Origin: Intrasporangium chromatireducens Q5-1
Lineage (GTDB): Bacteria > Actinomycetota > Actinomycetes > Actinomycetales > Dermatophilaceae
Direction of reading: 5' to 3'
DNA: 63,658 bases
NCBI RefSeq assembly: GCF_000576575.1
Contig: NZ_AWQS01000004.1
Span: 1 to 63,658, forward strand
Part shown: positions 57,349 through 63,658 of the stretch, one piece after another
How positions within the stretch are numbered: position 1 is the stretch's first letter
Layout of the letters: every line of letters begins with the position of its first letter
Notes under the pieces: model-generated
Databases searched by the model: none
What the model was told of the DNA's origin: nothing
Seen by the model: the letters and a program-made list of their open reading frames with translations, nothing else
Translations under genes and position numbers: made by a program

Positions 57349-58365
57349 TCAGAGCGACGGGCGGTAGCGGTAGCGGCTGCTGCGGCTGTGGGCGAACTCG
57401 AAGATGCCGTACCCGACGACGTCGCCCCACGTGAACTTCGTGAGCCGGTCGGTCAGGGCGGAGTCGACGGTCTTCGGCGAGACGGTGCCGTCGAGTGGGT
57501 AGACGTCGTGCTCCTCGTAGTCGCGGCCCATGGGCCGGCCGTGCTGGCCGCCGTACCAGCCGCCCGACATGTAGCCGCCGCCCGCGCTCGCGTCTGCGTT
57601 GATCTGGTAGGTGACACCGCCCGCGGTCGTGACCTCCACGCGCCCCGACTGCAGGTCGAGGCTGTCGTTGAACCGCAGCTCGTGGCGCACGCCGACGATG
57701 CCGTCGAGCTCGCCGTCGGTGTGCATGACCGCACCTTCGAGCAGGATCGGCTGGTGCTCGCGGTCCTCGACGTAGAGGAACCCGACCGAGCGGTCGGGGA
57801 ACTGCGCCTGGTGCCAGATGTGCAGGCCCTGGCCCCCGGACATGTTACGCACCCCGCGGGAGCGGTCGCGCTGTCCGTACCAATCGTGCACTTCCTCGGT
57901 GACGCCGTCTATCGTCAGCGTCCCGTCGTAGAGGCCGGACTGGACGAGGTGCTCGAACGTCGACGGTGTCCCGCCGTCGTTGGTGACGCCGATGTCGCCG
58001 ACCCAGGCGGGCGTGCGTGCCCGCCACGTGACGTCGAACTCCATCCCGGTCGGGTTCGGACCGAGCGTCAGGTGCCAGGTCCGCATCGGCTCGACGACCT
58101 CGAACCGGAACGGTCCCGCGCCGTCGCCGTCGGTCGCGGTCAGCTCGGTCGAGAACCGGACGTTGCGCTGCTCGGTCTCGGTGACGAGGATGGCGAAGCC
58201 GTCGACGACGTCCCGCGGGGGATAGCTGCCGAAGCCGAACAGGACCGACGGGGTGACCGCGTCGGTGCGGTGCAGGTTGAAGACGAAGCGGTCGAAGAAC
58301 CGCTCCGGCAGCTCCGGTGACGTCCGGGTCACCAGCTCGTCGACGAAGGCACGTTCCGTTCCCAC
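57349..58365 (-). CDS. AttH/CrtC-like (DUF7064/7065) tandem lipocalin-type protein
   Basis: About 338 residues of beta-rich sequence. The diagnostic motif WYGQRDRSRGVR and the preceding ATPSTFEHLVQSG-like strand place it in the AttH/hydroxyneurosporene-synthase-like group (DUF7064/7065), formed by two lipocalin-like halves. CrtC members hydrate isolated double bonds of terpenoids; most others are uncharacterised but occur in lipid, steroid and aromatic catabolic clusters. GTG 58365 is preferred because GAAGGGG stands seven bases upstream; the longer frame from 58410 would overlap the upstream SDR. A non-CoA hydratase or binding role is possible. Confidence 0.65.
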   Translation of the reverse strand: MGTERAFVDELVTRTSPELPERFFDRFVFNLHRTDAVTPSVLFGFGSYPPRDVVDGFAILVTETEQRNVRFSTELTATDGDGAGPFRFEVVEPMRTWHLTLGPNPTGMEFDVTWRARTPAWVGDIGVTNDGGTPSTFEHLVQSGLYDGTLTIDGVTEEVHDWYGQRDRSRGVRNMSGGQGLHIWHQAQFPDRSVGFLYVEDREHQPILLEGAVMHTDGELDGIVGVRHELRFNDSLDLQSGRVEVTTAGGVTYQINADASAGGGYMSGGWYGGQHGRPMGRDYEEHDVYPLDGTVSPKTVDSALTDRLTKFTWGDVVGYGIFEFAHSRSSRYRYRPSL

Positions 58366-58402
58366 TGTGATCCCCTTCTTGGGTATGCCGCTGGGCCGGG
58401 TC

Positions 58403-59299
58403 TCAGACACCCCGTTGGGCCTTGCTCGCCGCAGTCGCGGCCTTGCTGCGCTCCTTGGCCTGGGCCCAGTCCTCGGCCGTCATCGACGTGAGGCCGGCGA
58501 AGGTGCCGGGTCCGGCGAGCATCTGTCCGCCGTCCATCGCGATGGTCTGCCCGGTGAGGTAGTCGCAGGCGTCCGAGAGCAGGAAGATCGTCAGGTTGGC
58601 CAGCTCCTCGATCGTGCCCATCCGGCCGGCGGGCACCTGATCGGCCTGCGTGGCGCCGACGGAGCTCTTGTCGGTCGGGTTGAGCATCTCCCACGCATAG
58701 TCGGTGGGGATCGGGCCCGGAGCCAGGGCGTTGAGCCGGATGCCGTACTTGGCCCACTCGACGGCGAGCGACATGGTCATGGCGTGGACGGCCGCCTTGC
58801 CCATCGCGGACGGCACGACGAAGGCCGAGCCGGTCCAGACCCACGTCGTCAGCGTCGAGAGCACGACACCCTTGTCGCCACCGGCGATCCAGCGCCTGCC
58901 GGCGGCGTGGGTGGTGTTGAAGGAGCCGTTCATGACGGTTGACGAGACGGCCTCGAAGCCACGTGGGCTGAGCGTCTCGGTGGGGGCGATGAAGTTGGCG
59001 GCGGCGTTGTTGATCACGCCGGTCAGGGGGCCGTGGAGAGTCCAGATCTCGTCCATGGCGGCGTCGACCATGTCCGGCTGGCGCACGTCGACGGCCTGGA
59101 AGTGGACAGAGCCGGGCCGGCTCGCCGACGCCTCGGCCGCGGCCTCCTCGAGCACGGCCGGGCGCCGTCCCCAGAGGTGGACCTCGGCGCCGTGCTCGAC
59201 GAGGTGCCGCGCGACACCGCGGCCGAGGCCGGTGCCGCCGCCGGTGATCAGGATCCGCTTGCCGGCGAGTGTGTCGGGGCGGAAGGGGGAGGTGGTCAT
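58403..59299 (-). CDS. 2,4-dienoyl-CoA reductase (NADPH), DECR/FadH-SDR type
   Basis: A 298-residue SDR. FVVPSAMGKAAVHAMTMSLA, EWAKYGIRLNALAPGPIPTD, GRMGTIEELANLTIFLLSDA and a C-terminal extension containing LTSMTAEDWAQAKER match mitochondrial-type 2,4-dienoyl-CoA reductase step by step; the catalytic Lys is present and the classical YxxxK Tyr is Ser, as in that family. It reduces 2,4-dienoyl-CoA to 3-enoyl-CoA with NADPH. Beside an aryl-CoA-reductase-type enzyme it could reduce a cyclic dienoyl-CoA. ATG 59299 follows GAGGA. Confidence 0.75.
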   Translation of the reverse strand: MTTSPFRPDTLAGKRILITGGGTGLGRGVARHLVEHGAEVHLWGRRPAVLEEAAAEASASRPGSVHFQAVDVRQPDMVDAAMDEIWTLHGPLTGVINNAAANFIAPTETLSPRGFEAVSSTVMNGSFNTTHAAGRRWIAGGDKGVVLSTLTTWVWTGSAFVVPSAMGKAAVHAMTMSLAVEWAKYGIRLNALAPGPIPTDYAWEMLNPTDKSSVGATQADQVPAGRMGTIEELANLTIFLLSDACDYLTGQTIAMDGGQMLAGPGTFAGLTSMTAEDWAQAKERSKAATAASKAQRGV

Positions 59300-59331
59300 G
59301 CGACGGTCCTCTCGTGGGATGGCCTGCCCGG

Positions 59332-60468
59332 TCAGAGACCGAGGTTCTTGCTGATGATCTCGCGCTGGATCTCGTTGGTGCCGCCGTAGATGGGCGGTGC
59401 CAGGGCTTTGCGGACCTGTTCCTCCATGCCGTACTCGCGGGCGTAGCCGTAGCCGCCCATCAGTTGCATGGCCTCGAGGGCGGTGGCCTTGGCGAGCTCG
59501 GTGCACTTGAGCTTGGCCATCGACGATTCGGTCGAGAGGTTGGCCTCGTCGCCGGCGTCGATGCCCGAGGCGATGTCGTAGACGAAGGAGCGGCTGGCTG
59601 CGATCTCGGTGGCGAGGTTGGCGATCCGGTGCCGGACTGCCTGGAAGCTGCTGATGGTCCGGCCGAACTGCTCCCGCTCCTTGACGTAGGCGATCACGTC
59701 GTCGAGGGACCGCTCCGCTGCCCCAAGGGACATCGCGGCGATGATCAGGCGCTCGACCGAGAGGCCCCGCATCAGGTGCTTCCATGCGCGGTCGGGCTCG
59801 CCGACGACGGCCGAGGCCGGGACCTCGACGTTGGTGAAGAAGAGGTCGTTGACGGTCCTGGCCTCCATCGTCTCGATGCCGCGGATCTCGAGACCGTCGA
59901 CGTTGGTCGGGACCATGAAGAGCGTGAGCCCTTGGTGTTTCGTCCCGGACGCGTCGGTTCGTGCGAGCAGGAGGATGTTCTCGGCGACGTGGGCCGCCGA
60001 GCACCAGGTCTTCTGGCCGTTGATGACGTAGTGGTCGTCAACACGCTGCGCCTTGATCCGCACCCCGCCCAGGTCGGAGCCCGCGCCCGGCTCGCTGAGC
60101 GAGATCGCCTCGAGCTTGCCCGCAGCCATGTTCGCAACGATGGTGCGCTTCTGCTCATCCGTCCCGTAGCGCAGGTAGCTCTGGGCAGCGGTCAGGCCGG
60201 TCGAGTAGGCGGTGATCGGGGCCAGCCCTCGCGAGGTCTCCTCGAGGAAGATGACCTCCTCGACCATCCCGGCGCCGCCTCCTCCGTACTGCTCGGGAAG
60301 GGAGACCGCGAGCCAGCCGAGGCCAGCCAGCTTCTCCAGAATGACGGGGCTGTTGGCGAGCGTGCCGTTCTCGGTGAGGGCGTCTCGCTGCTGGTGGGTC
60401 CTGCAGTGGCTGTCGCAGAAGTCGCGAACGGCCGCCGCGAACTCCTGCTGCTCGTCGGTGAACCGCAT
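59332..60468 (-). CDS. Acyl-CoA dehydrogenase of the dehydratase cluster
   Basis: A 378-residue dehydrogenase: LSEPGAGSDLGGVRIKA, VINGQKTWCSAAHVAENIL, QLMGGYGYAREYGMEEQVRK and the ending IYGGTNEIQREIISKNLGL. Gly before GT indicates that the base is the Glu in LSVERLIIAA (isovaleryl-type). It has a normal bacterial FadE length. It is 32 bases from the dienoyl-CoA reductase gene and likely supplies or uses the same enoyl-CoA. The ATG at 60468 has only a weak ribosome site. Confidence 0.85.
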   Translation of the reverse strand: MRFTDEQQEFAAAVRDFCDSHCRTHQQRDALTENGTLANSPVILEKLAGLGWLAVSLPEQYGGGGAGMVEEVIFLEETSRGLAPITAYSTGLTAAQSYLRYGTDEQKRTIVANMAAGKLEAISLSEPGAGSDLGGVRIKAQRVDDHYVINGQKTWCSAAHVAENILLLARTDASGTKHQGLTLFMVPTNVDGLEIRGIETMEARTVNDLFFTNVEVPASAVVGEPDRAWKHLMRGLSVERLIIAAMSLGAAERSLDDVIAYVKEREQFGRTISSFQAVRHRIANLATEIAASRSFVYDIASGIDAGDEANLSTESSMAKLKCTELAKATALEAMQLMGGYGYAREYGMEEQVRKALAPPIYGGTNEIQREIISKNLGL

Positions 60469-60503
60469 GTCGGTACCAATCTTTCGGCGGGCGGCTGGAA
60501 TCG

Positions 60504-60540
60504 GGGCGGTGCGGCTCTGGCTCGGATGGCCGCACCGCCC
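60504..60540 (-). terminator. GC-rich hairpin between the BadI-like and dehydrogenase genes
   Basis: Perfect 12-base arms GGGCGGTGCGGC (60504-60515) and complement (60529-60540) with a 13-base loop. It could attenuate transcription or protect an mRNA end between the two co-oriented genes. Confidence 0.5.
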
Positions 60541-60555
60541 GGGTGGGGGGAGCGG

Positions 60556-61350
60556 TCAGTTGCCGCGGAAGCTGGCGAAGTCAGGCTGCCGCTTCTCGTT
60601 GAAGGCGGTGATGCCCTCCTTGGCCTCGCCGGTCTCGCCGAACATCTTGAGGGTCGTCATGGCCATGTTGCCGATCGCCAGGAACTGCTCCGTGTCGGTG
60701 TTGAAGGACTGCTTCAGCACCTTGATCGCGGTCGGCGAGAACTGGTTCATCTGGTCGGCCCAGGCGCGGACCTCCGCCTTGAGCTGGCCGGCTGGGACGA
60801 CCTTGTTGACCAGGCCCCAGTCGAGGGCCTCCTGGGCGCTCAGCCGGCGCAGCATGAACCAGATCTCCCGGGCCCGCTTCTCGCCGACCACGCGGGCCAG
60901 GTAGCCCGAGCCCAGCCCGGCGTCGAAGGAGCCGACGCGAGGGCCGTTCTGGCCGAACGTGGCCGTGTCGGCCGCGATGGTGAGATCGGCCAGCACGTGC
61001 AGCACGTGGCCGCCGCCGATCGCGATGCCGTTGACGGCGGCGATGACCGGCTTCGGCACGTCGCGCATGACCCGGTGGAGGGCCTCGATCTCGAAGAGGC
61101 CGCTGTAGGACGGCCCGTAGTCACCTGTCTCGTTGCGCTGCTTCTGGTCGCCGCCGGAGCAGAACGCCTTGTCGCCGGCGCCGGTGAGGCAGATGACGCC
61201 GACCTCGGGGCTTCCCCAGGCACGCTTGAAGGCGAGCACGAGCTCGTCGACCGTCTGCGCCCGGAAGGCGTTGTAGCGCTCGGGGCGGTTGATGGTGATC
61301 GTGGCGAGGCCGCCCTCGACCTCGTAGGTGATATCCGTGAACTCCGTCAT
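60556..61350 (-). CDS. BadI-like 2-ketocyclohexanecarboxyl-CoA hydrolase homologue (second copy)
   Basis: A 264-residue crotonase-fold protein. [53 protein letters not shown] and RVVGEKRAREIWFML compare better with Rhodopseudomonas BadI (VVGEKKAREIWYM) than with MenB. The predicted step is hydrolytic opening of a 2-ketocyclohexane carboxyl-CoA ring. Its presence at the head of the cluster that contains the dehydratase/aryl-CoA-reductase-type enzyme ties that system to ring cleavage. It is divergent from the broken ligase, with two GntR-type boxes between. Confidence 0.75.
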   Translation of the reverse strand: MTEFTDITYEVEGGLATITINRPERYNAFRAQTVDELVLAFKRAWGSPEVGVICLTGAGDKAFCSGGDQKQRNETGDYGPSYSGLFEIEALHRVMRDVPKPVIAAVNGIAIGGGHVLHVLADLTIAADTATFGQNGPRVGSFDAGLGSGYLARVVGEKRAREIWFMLRRLSAQEALDWGLVNKVVPAGQLKAEVRAWADQMNQFSPTAIKVLKQSFNTDTEQFLAIGNMAMTTLKMFGETGEAKEGITAFNEKRQPDFASFRGN

Positions 61351-61426
61351 GGTGACCGTGTGGGTCCTTCCGTGAGTGCACCGGCCTCCGGCGGTCGAAG
61401 CGGTGCATTGTCAAGACTGAGGCTTT

Positions 61427-61562
61427 TGGTCCGACCGTATGACCCAATGTAGCGTTGTGAACGACCGTTTTCAAGAGTGGTCGCTCGTCGCGCCGCCGTG
61501 CGGACCGGACAACTCAACTGGAGAAGTCTCCATTGAGACGCCTCTTCAATATGGTCGAACCC
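61427..61562. promoter_or_regulatory. Intergenic region 61351-61657 with two GntR-type boxes
   Basis: TGGTCCGACCG (61427-61437) lies 77 bases before the BadI-like start; TGGTCGAACCC (61552-61562), followed by ATTTTATGG, lies before the broken ligase and copies the arrangement at 21471. The rest of the 307-base gap holds no gene that I can support. Confidence 0.55.
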
Positions 61563-61657
61563 ATTTTATGGTGCGTGGGGCGTTCGCAAGTGCCGGCGAA
61601 CTGCTCGCTTCGGTGCGCCATCCTCATCACGCGCCGAGAGGATCGAAGGAGACTCAG

Positions 61658-61820
61658 ATGCACTTCGATGTGACCACGCTCCGTGGTCGACGTGCCGACC
61701 AGCGGTGGAACCGGATGGCGGTGGGCGACGTCTTCGAATGGCTCACGTGGAGTACCCCTGACAAGGTTGCCATCACGGGATGGACCGGTGCGTTCGCCAG
61801 CCCCGAGTTCCAAGCCGGTT
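61658..61820 (+). pseudogene. 5' fragment of an acyl-CoA ligase gene, broken by a mobile element
   Basis: ATG 61658 after AAGGAG opens a frame whose first 50 or so residues (RWNRMAVGDVFEWLTWSTPD, KVAITGWTGAFASPEFQ) look like the N-terminus of a long FadD-type ligase. Similarity ends near 61820 and the frame stops at 61900 with unrelated basic sequence. None of the ANL core motifs are present. The operator upstream shows that it once belonged to the same regulon; the integrase fragment directly downstream suggests the cause of disruption. Confidence 0.65.
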
Positions 61821-61851
61821 CGCGTTACGCGCGGGGCGCGGGAGGATCCCG

Positions 61852-62085
61852 GTGCCAGCGATCTTCGCCGCGGAGTTCGAGGCGTACGCCTCGTCGCTGA
61901 CCGGGCACGGGCTGGCCGAGGCGACGGTGCGCGCCAAGACCGGGATGCTGCGCCGGTTCCTGGCGTTCCTGGCCGGTCGGGGAGTGGAGCAGCTGACGGC
62001 GCTGGGCGTGGCCGACGTCTCGGCCTATGTCCGTTCGCTGGCGCCGATGGCCGCGTCCACCCGTGTTGACGGACGCGTCGGTTGA
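61852..62085 (+). mobile_element. N-terminal fragment of a tyrosine recombinase/integrase
   Basis: A 77-residue frame with GTG start after GGAGG. FEAYASSLTGHGLAEATVRA and MLRRFLAFLAGRGVEQLTAL, then VADVSAYVRSLAPMAAST, are typical of the SAM-like core-binding domain of XerC-type integrases. The catalytic domain is missing: the frame stops at 62085 in unrelated sequence. It is a remnant of an integrative element inserted in the ligase gene. Confidence 0.6.
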
Positions 62086-62226
62086 GGACGGCGGCGTCAT
62101 TGTCGATGAGTACCAGCCGGGTCGAAGCGTCATTGTGCGTGAGGACGTCGGAACTCGGTGGGTCTGGTTCGTCGTCAGGCTGTCGCCGGGCAGAGGGCAC
62201 ACGGGGGTGCCGGCCGACTCGAAGGT

Positions 62227-62811
62227 TCAGCCGCTGCGCGTTGGGGTGAGCGGCGCCAGCAGCCGTCCCGCGGTGACCCAGCCGATCAGCTGCCATGGTG
62301 TCGCGGCCACGTTCAGCCGGCGGCGGGTGGCTGCCGCGGCGTACCCGAGCGCGCTCAGCGCATCCCCAAGCCGGCTACCCGTGGGCCGGATCGGCGGGTG
62401 CTCGGGATCGAGCAGGCAGACCCACCGGGTCGCCTCCTGGCGCAGCCACTCGGCCCGGCCCGTCACCGTCCGCAGCCACGAACGGACCGTGTCGACCGGC
62501 ACCCCCAGATCGGTAGCGATGCTGCCGGCCCCGGAGCCGCCGTGATGTGCCAGCAACGCGGTAAGCAGGACCTGCACGGTGTCGGCTCGTCGCGGTGACG
62601 CCTCGCCGGGCAGCAGCACGTGGGTGGCGCCGCAGGCCCGGCAGCGAGCCCGACGCGGCCGCAGAAGGAGCCGCACGCCGCGCAGGCCACGCAGCACCCG
62701 GGAACGGGCATGTCCCCAGGGCCGCAATGAGCCAGCCGAGCAGGACGGACACGGGATCGAGCCGGCCGCCAGCGACTGCTCGGCCGACGCCTCGTCCGTC
62801 ACGATCACCAC
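62227..62811 (-). CDS. DUF6431-like zinc-ribbon/HTH protein of mobile elements
   Basis: About 194 residues. A zinc ribbon (IPCPSCSAGSLRPWGHAR, then RPRRARCRACGATHVLLP) is followed by a helix-turn-helix region (SGAGSIATDLGVPVDTVRSW) as in actinobacterial DUF6431 proteins, which are common near recombinase genes. The function is unknown; a DNA-binding accessory role is likely. GTG 62811 is a guess; the open frame reaches 62832, but the IS630 element seems to begin near 62815, so the native start may have been changed by the insertion. Confidence 0.6.
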   Translation of the reverse strand: MVIVTDEASAEQSLAAGSIPCPSCSAGSLRPWGHARSRVLRGLRGVRLLLRPRRARCRACGATHVLLPGEASPRRADTVQVLLTALLAHHGGSGAGSIATDLGVPVDTVRSWLRTVTGRAEWLRQEATRWVCLLDPEHPPIRPTGSRLGDALSALGYAAAATRRRLNVAATPWQLIGWVTAGRLLAPLTPTRSG

Positions 62812-62864
62812 CGCTAGTGGTGTGTCTCGCAAATAAATAGTTAGATGGTCGGTATTCTTGTCCC

Positions 62865-63658
62865 ATGAGCGGACCCGCGGCCAAACCGTTGCCGATGTCG
62901 GACGGTGAGCGAGCCACCCTCGAGCAGTTGTCCCGGTCCCAGACCGCGGCGCACCGGCTGGTGCAGCGCGCGAAGGTGTTGCTGCTGGCGGCGGATGGCG
63001 TTGCCAACACGCGGATCTCGGCGCAGGTAGGGGTGACGCCGGTGACGGTGCGGGCCTGGCGGGCCCGGTTCGAGCAGGACGGGATGGGCAAGCTCGGGCA
63101 GGTGCGCGAGGGCCGCGGGCGCAGGGCGAGCATCAGTGAGGAGCAGGTGGCAGCGATCGTGCACGACACGATGCACACCACTCCGCCCGGTCAGACGCAC
63201 TGGTCGTGCCGCACGATGGCCAAGCACGCCGGTGTCAGTTCGGCGACGGTGCAACGGATCTGGCACGACCTGGGGATCAAGCCGCACCGGGTCGACACGT
63301 TCAAGGTCTCCAACGACCCGCGGTTCGCCGAGAAGCTGACCGACGTGGTCGGGCTCTACCTGGACCCGCCGCAGAAGGCGATCGTGCTGTGTCTGGACGA
63401 GAAATCCCAGATTCAGGCGCTGGACCGCACGCAGCCCTCGCTGCCGATGGTCAAGGGCCGCGGCGAGACGATGACCCACGACTACAAACGCAACGGCACG
63501 ACCACCTTGTTCGCCGCCCTGAACGTGCTCACCGGTGAAGTGACCGGGCGCTGCTTCGACCGGCACCGGCACGAGGAGTTCCTGGGGTTCCTCAAGGTCA
63601 TCGACGCCGAAGTGCCCAAGGGACAGGCGATCCACGTGATCCTGGACAACTACAGCAC
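62865..63658 (+). mobile_element. IS630-family transposase (3' end outside the window)
   Basis: At least 264 residues, running off the window. An N-terminal HTH (RLVQRAKVLLLAADGVANTR, VGVTPVTVRAWRARF) and a second helix-turn-helix (HAGVSSATVQRIWHDLGIKP) precede the DDE domain: first Asp in IVLCLDEKSQIQALDR and second in IHVILDNYS; the final Glu lies beyond 63658. The left end probably lies near a TA at 62815-62816 followed by GTGGTGTGTCTCGC. This element adds to the integrase remnant that truncates the ligase gene. Confidence 0.85.

Noticed and set aside
62027-62226. Plus-strand frame downstream of the integrase fragment
   Set aside because: Part of it reads somewhat protein-like, but there is no start with a ribosome site and it runs into the antisense of the DUF6431 gene.
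62375-63181. 268-codon minus-strand frame over the IS630 start
   Set aside because: It is antisense to the transposase with its two HTH motifs and joins unrelated frames of the DUF6431 gene.

Overview
The window is one strand-switching stretch of a very GC-rich genome, with frequent GTG starts, many start/stop overlaps (ATGA, GTGA) and actinobacterial gene families (LLM-type flavoenzyme, FadE-type dehydrogenases, split MaoC/FAS1-like dehydratase, PaaX, PucR). I infer an actinobacterium, perhaps Micrococcales/Intrasporangiaceae; that placement is inference only. I saw no rRNA, tRNA or CRISPR.

Almost everything from 850 to 61350 serves CoA-dependent breakdown of a cyclic (alicyclic or aromatic) carboxylic acid. 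It holds seven acyl-CoA dehydrogenases, five intact AMP-forming acyl-CoA ligases plus one broken one, eight short-chain dehydrogenases, five crotonase-fold enzymes, a thiolase, a CoA-transferase, an HMG-CoA-lyase-like enzyme, an alpha-methylacyl-CoA racemase and a five-gene Liv-type ABC importer. The clearest block is 29616-37402: acyl-CoA dehydrogenase, SDR, thiolase, CoA-transferase, lyase, then homologues of BadH, BadI (MenB-like) and BadK of the cyclohexanecarboxylate pathway, in that order. Ligases at 5005 and 21532 and dehydrogenases at 2822 and 48940 resemble the AliA and AliB steps, so ligation, ring desaturation, hydration, oxidation and hydrolytic ring opening can all be placed.

Layout: 1-561 metallopeptidase fragment; 850-12750 first catabolic block with a PucR regulator; 12959-19596 second block with divergent TetR and LuxR/GAF regulators; 19665-29465 third block around a GntR/FadR-type regulator; 29616-37402 ring-cleavage operon; 37402-43141 transporters; 43169-47143 racemase, crotonases and kinase-like protein; 47121-47914 HTH-MNT/HEPN toxin-antitoxin; 47948-52725 PaaX with dehydrogenase, degenerate SDR and ligase; 52838-61350 minus-strand cluster with an ATP-driven activase and two 2-hydroxyacyl-CoA dehydratase/benzoyl-CoA reductase-type subunits, two dienoyl-CoA-reductase-like SDRs, an AttH-like protein, an acyl-CoA dehydrogenase and a second BadI-like hydrolase; 61658-63658 a ligase gene broken by mobile-element remnants and an IS630-type transposase that runs off the window.

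A shared operator-like motif, YGGTCNRACC, occurs before about ten transcription units, often between -35 and -10, including the promoter of the GntR gene at 27493-28287. A second palindrome, TAACGATCGTTA, lies between the TetR and LuxR genes and recurs in the promoter of the amidohydrolase at 850. The most unusual element is the radical dehydratase/aryl-CoA-reductase-type system at 52838-56332, an oxygen-sensitive enzyme class in what looks like an ordinary actinobacterial catabolic island.
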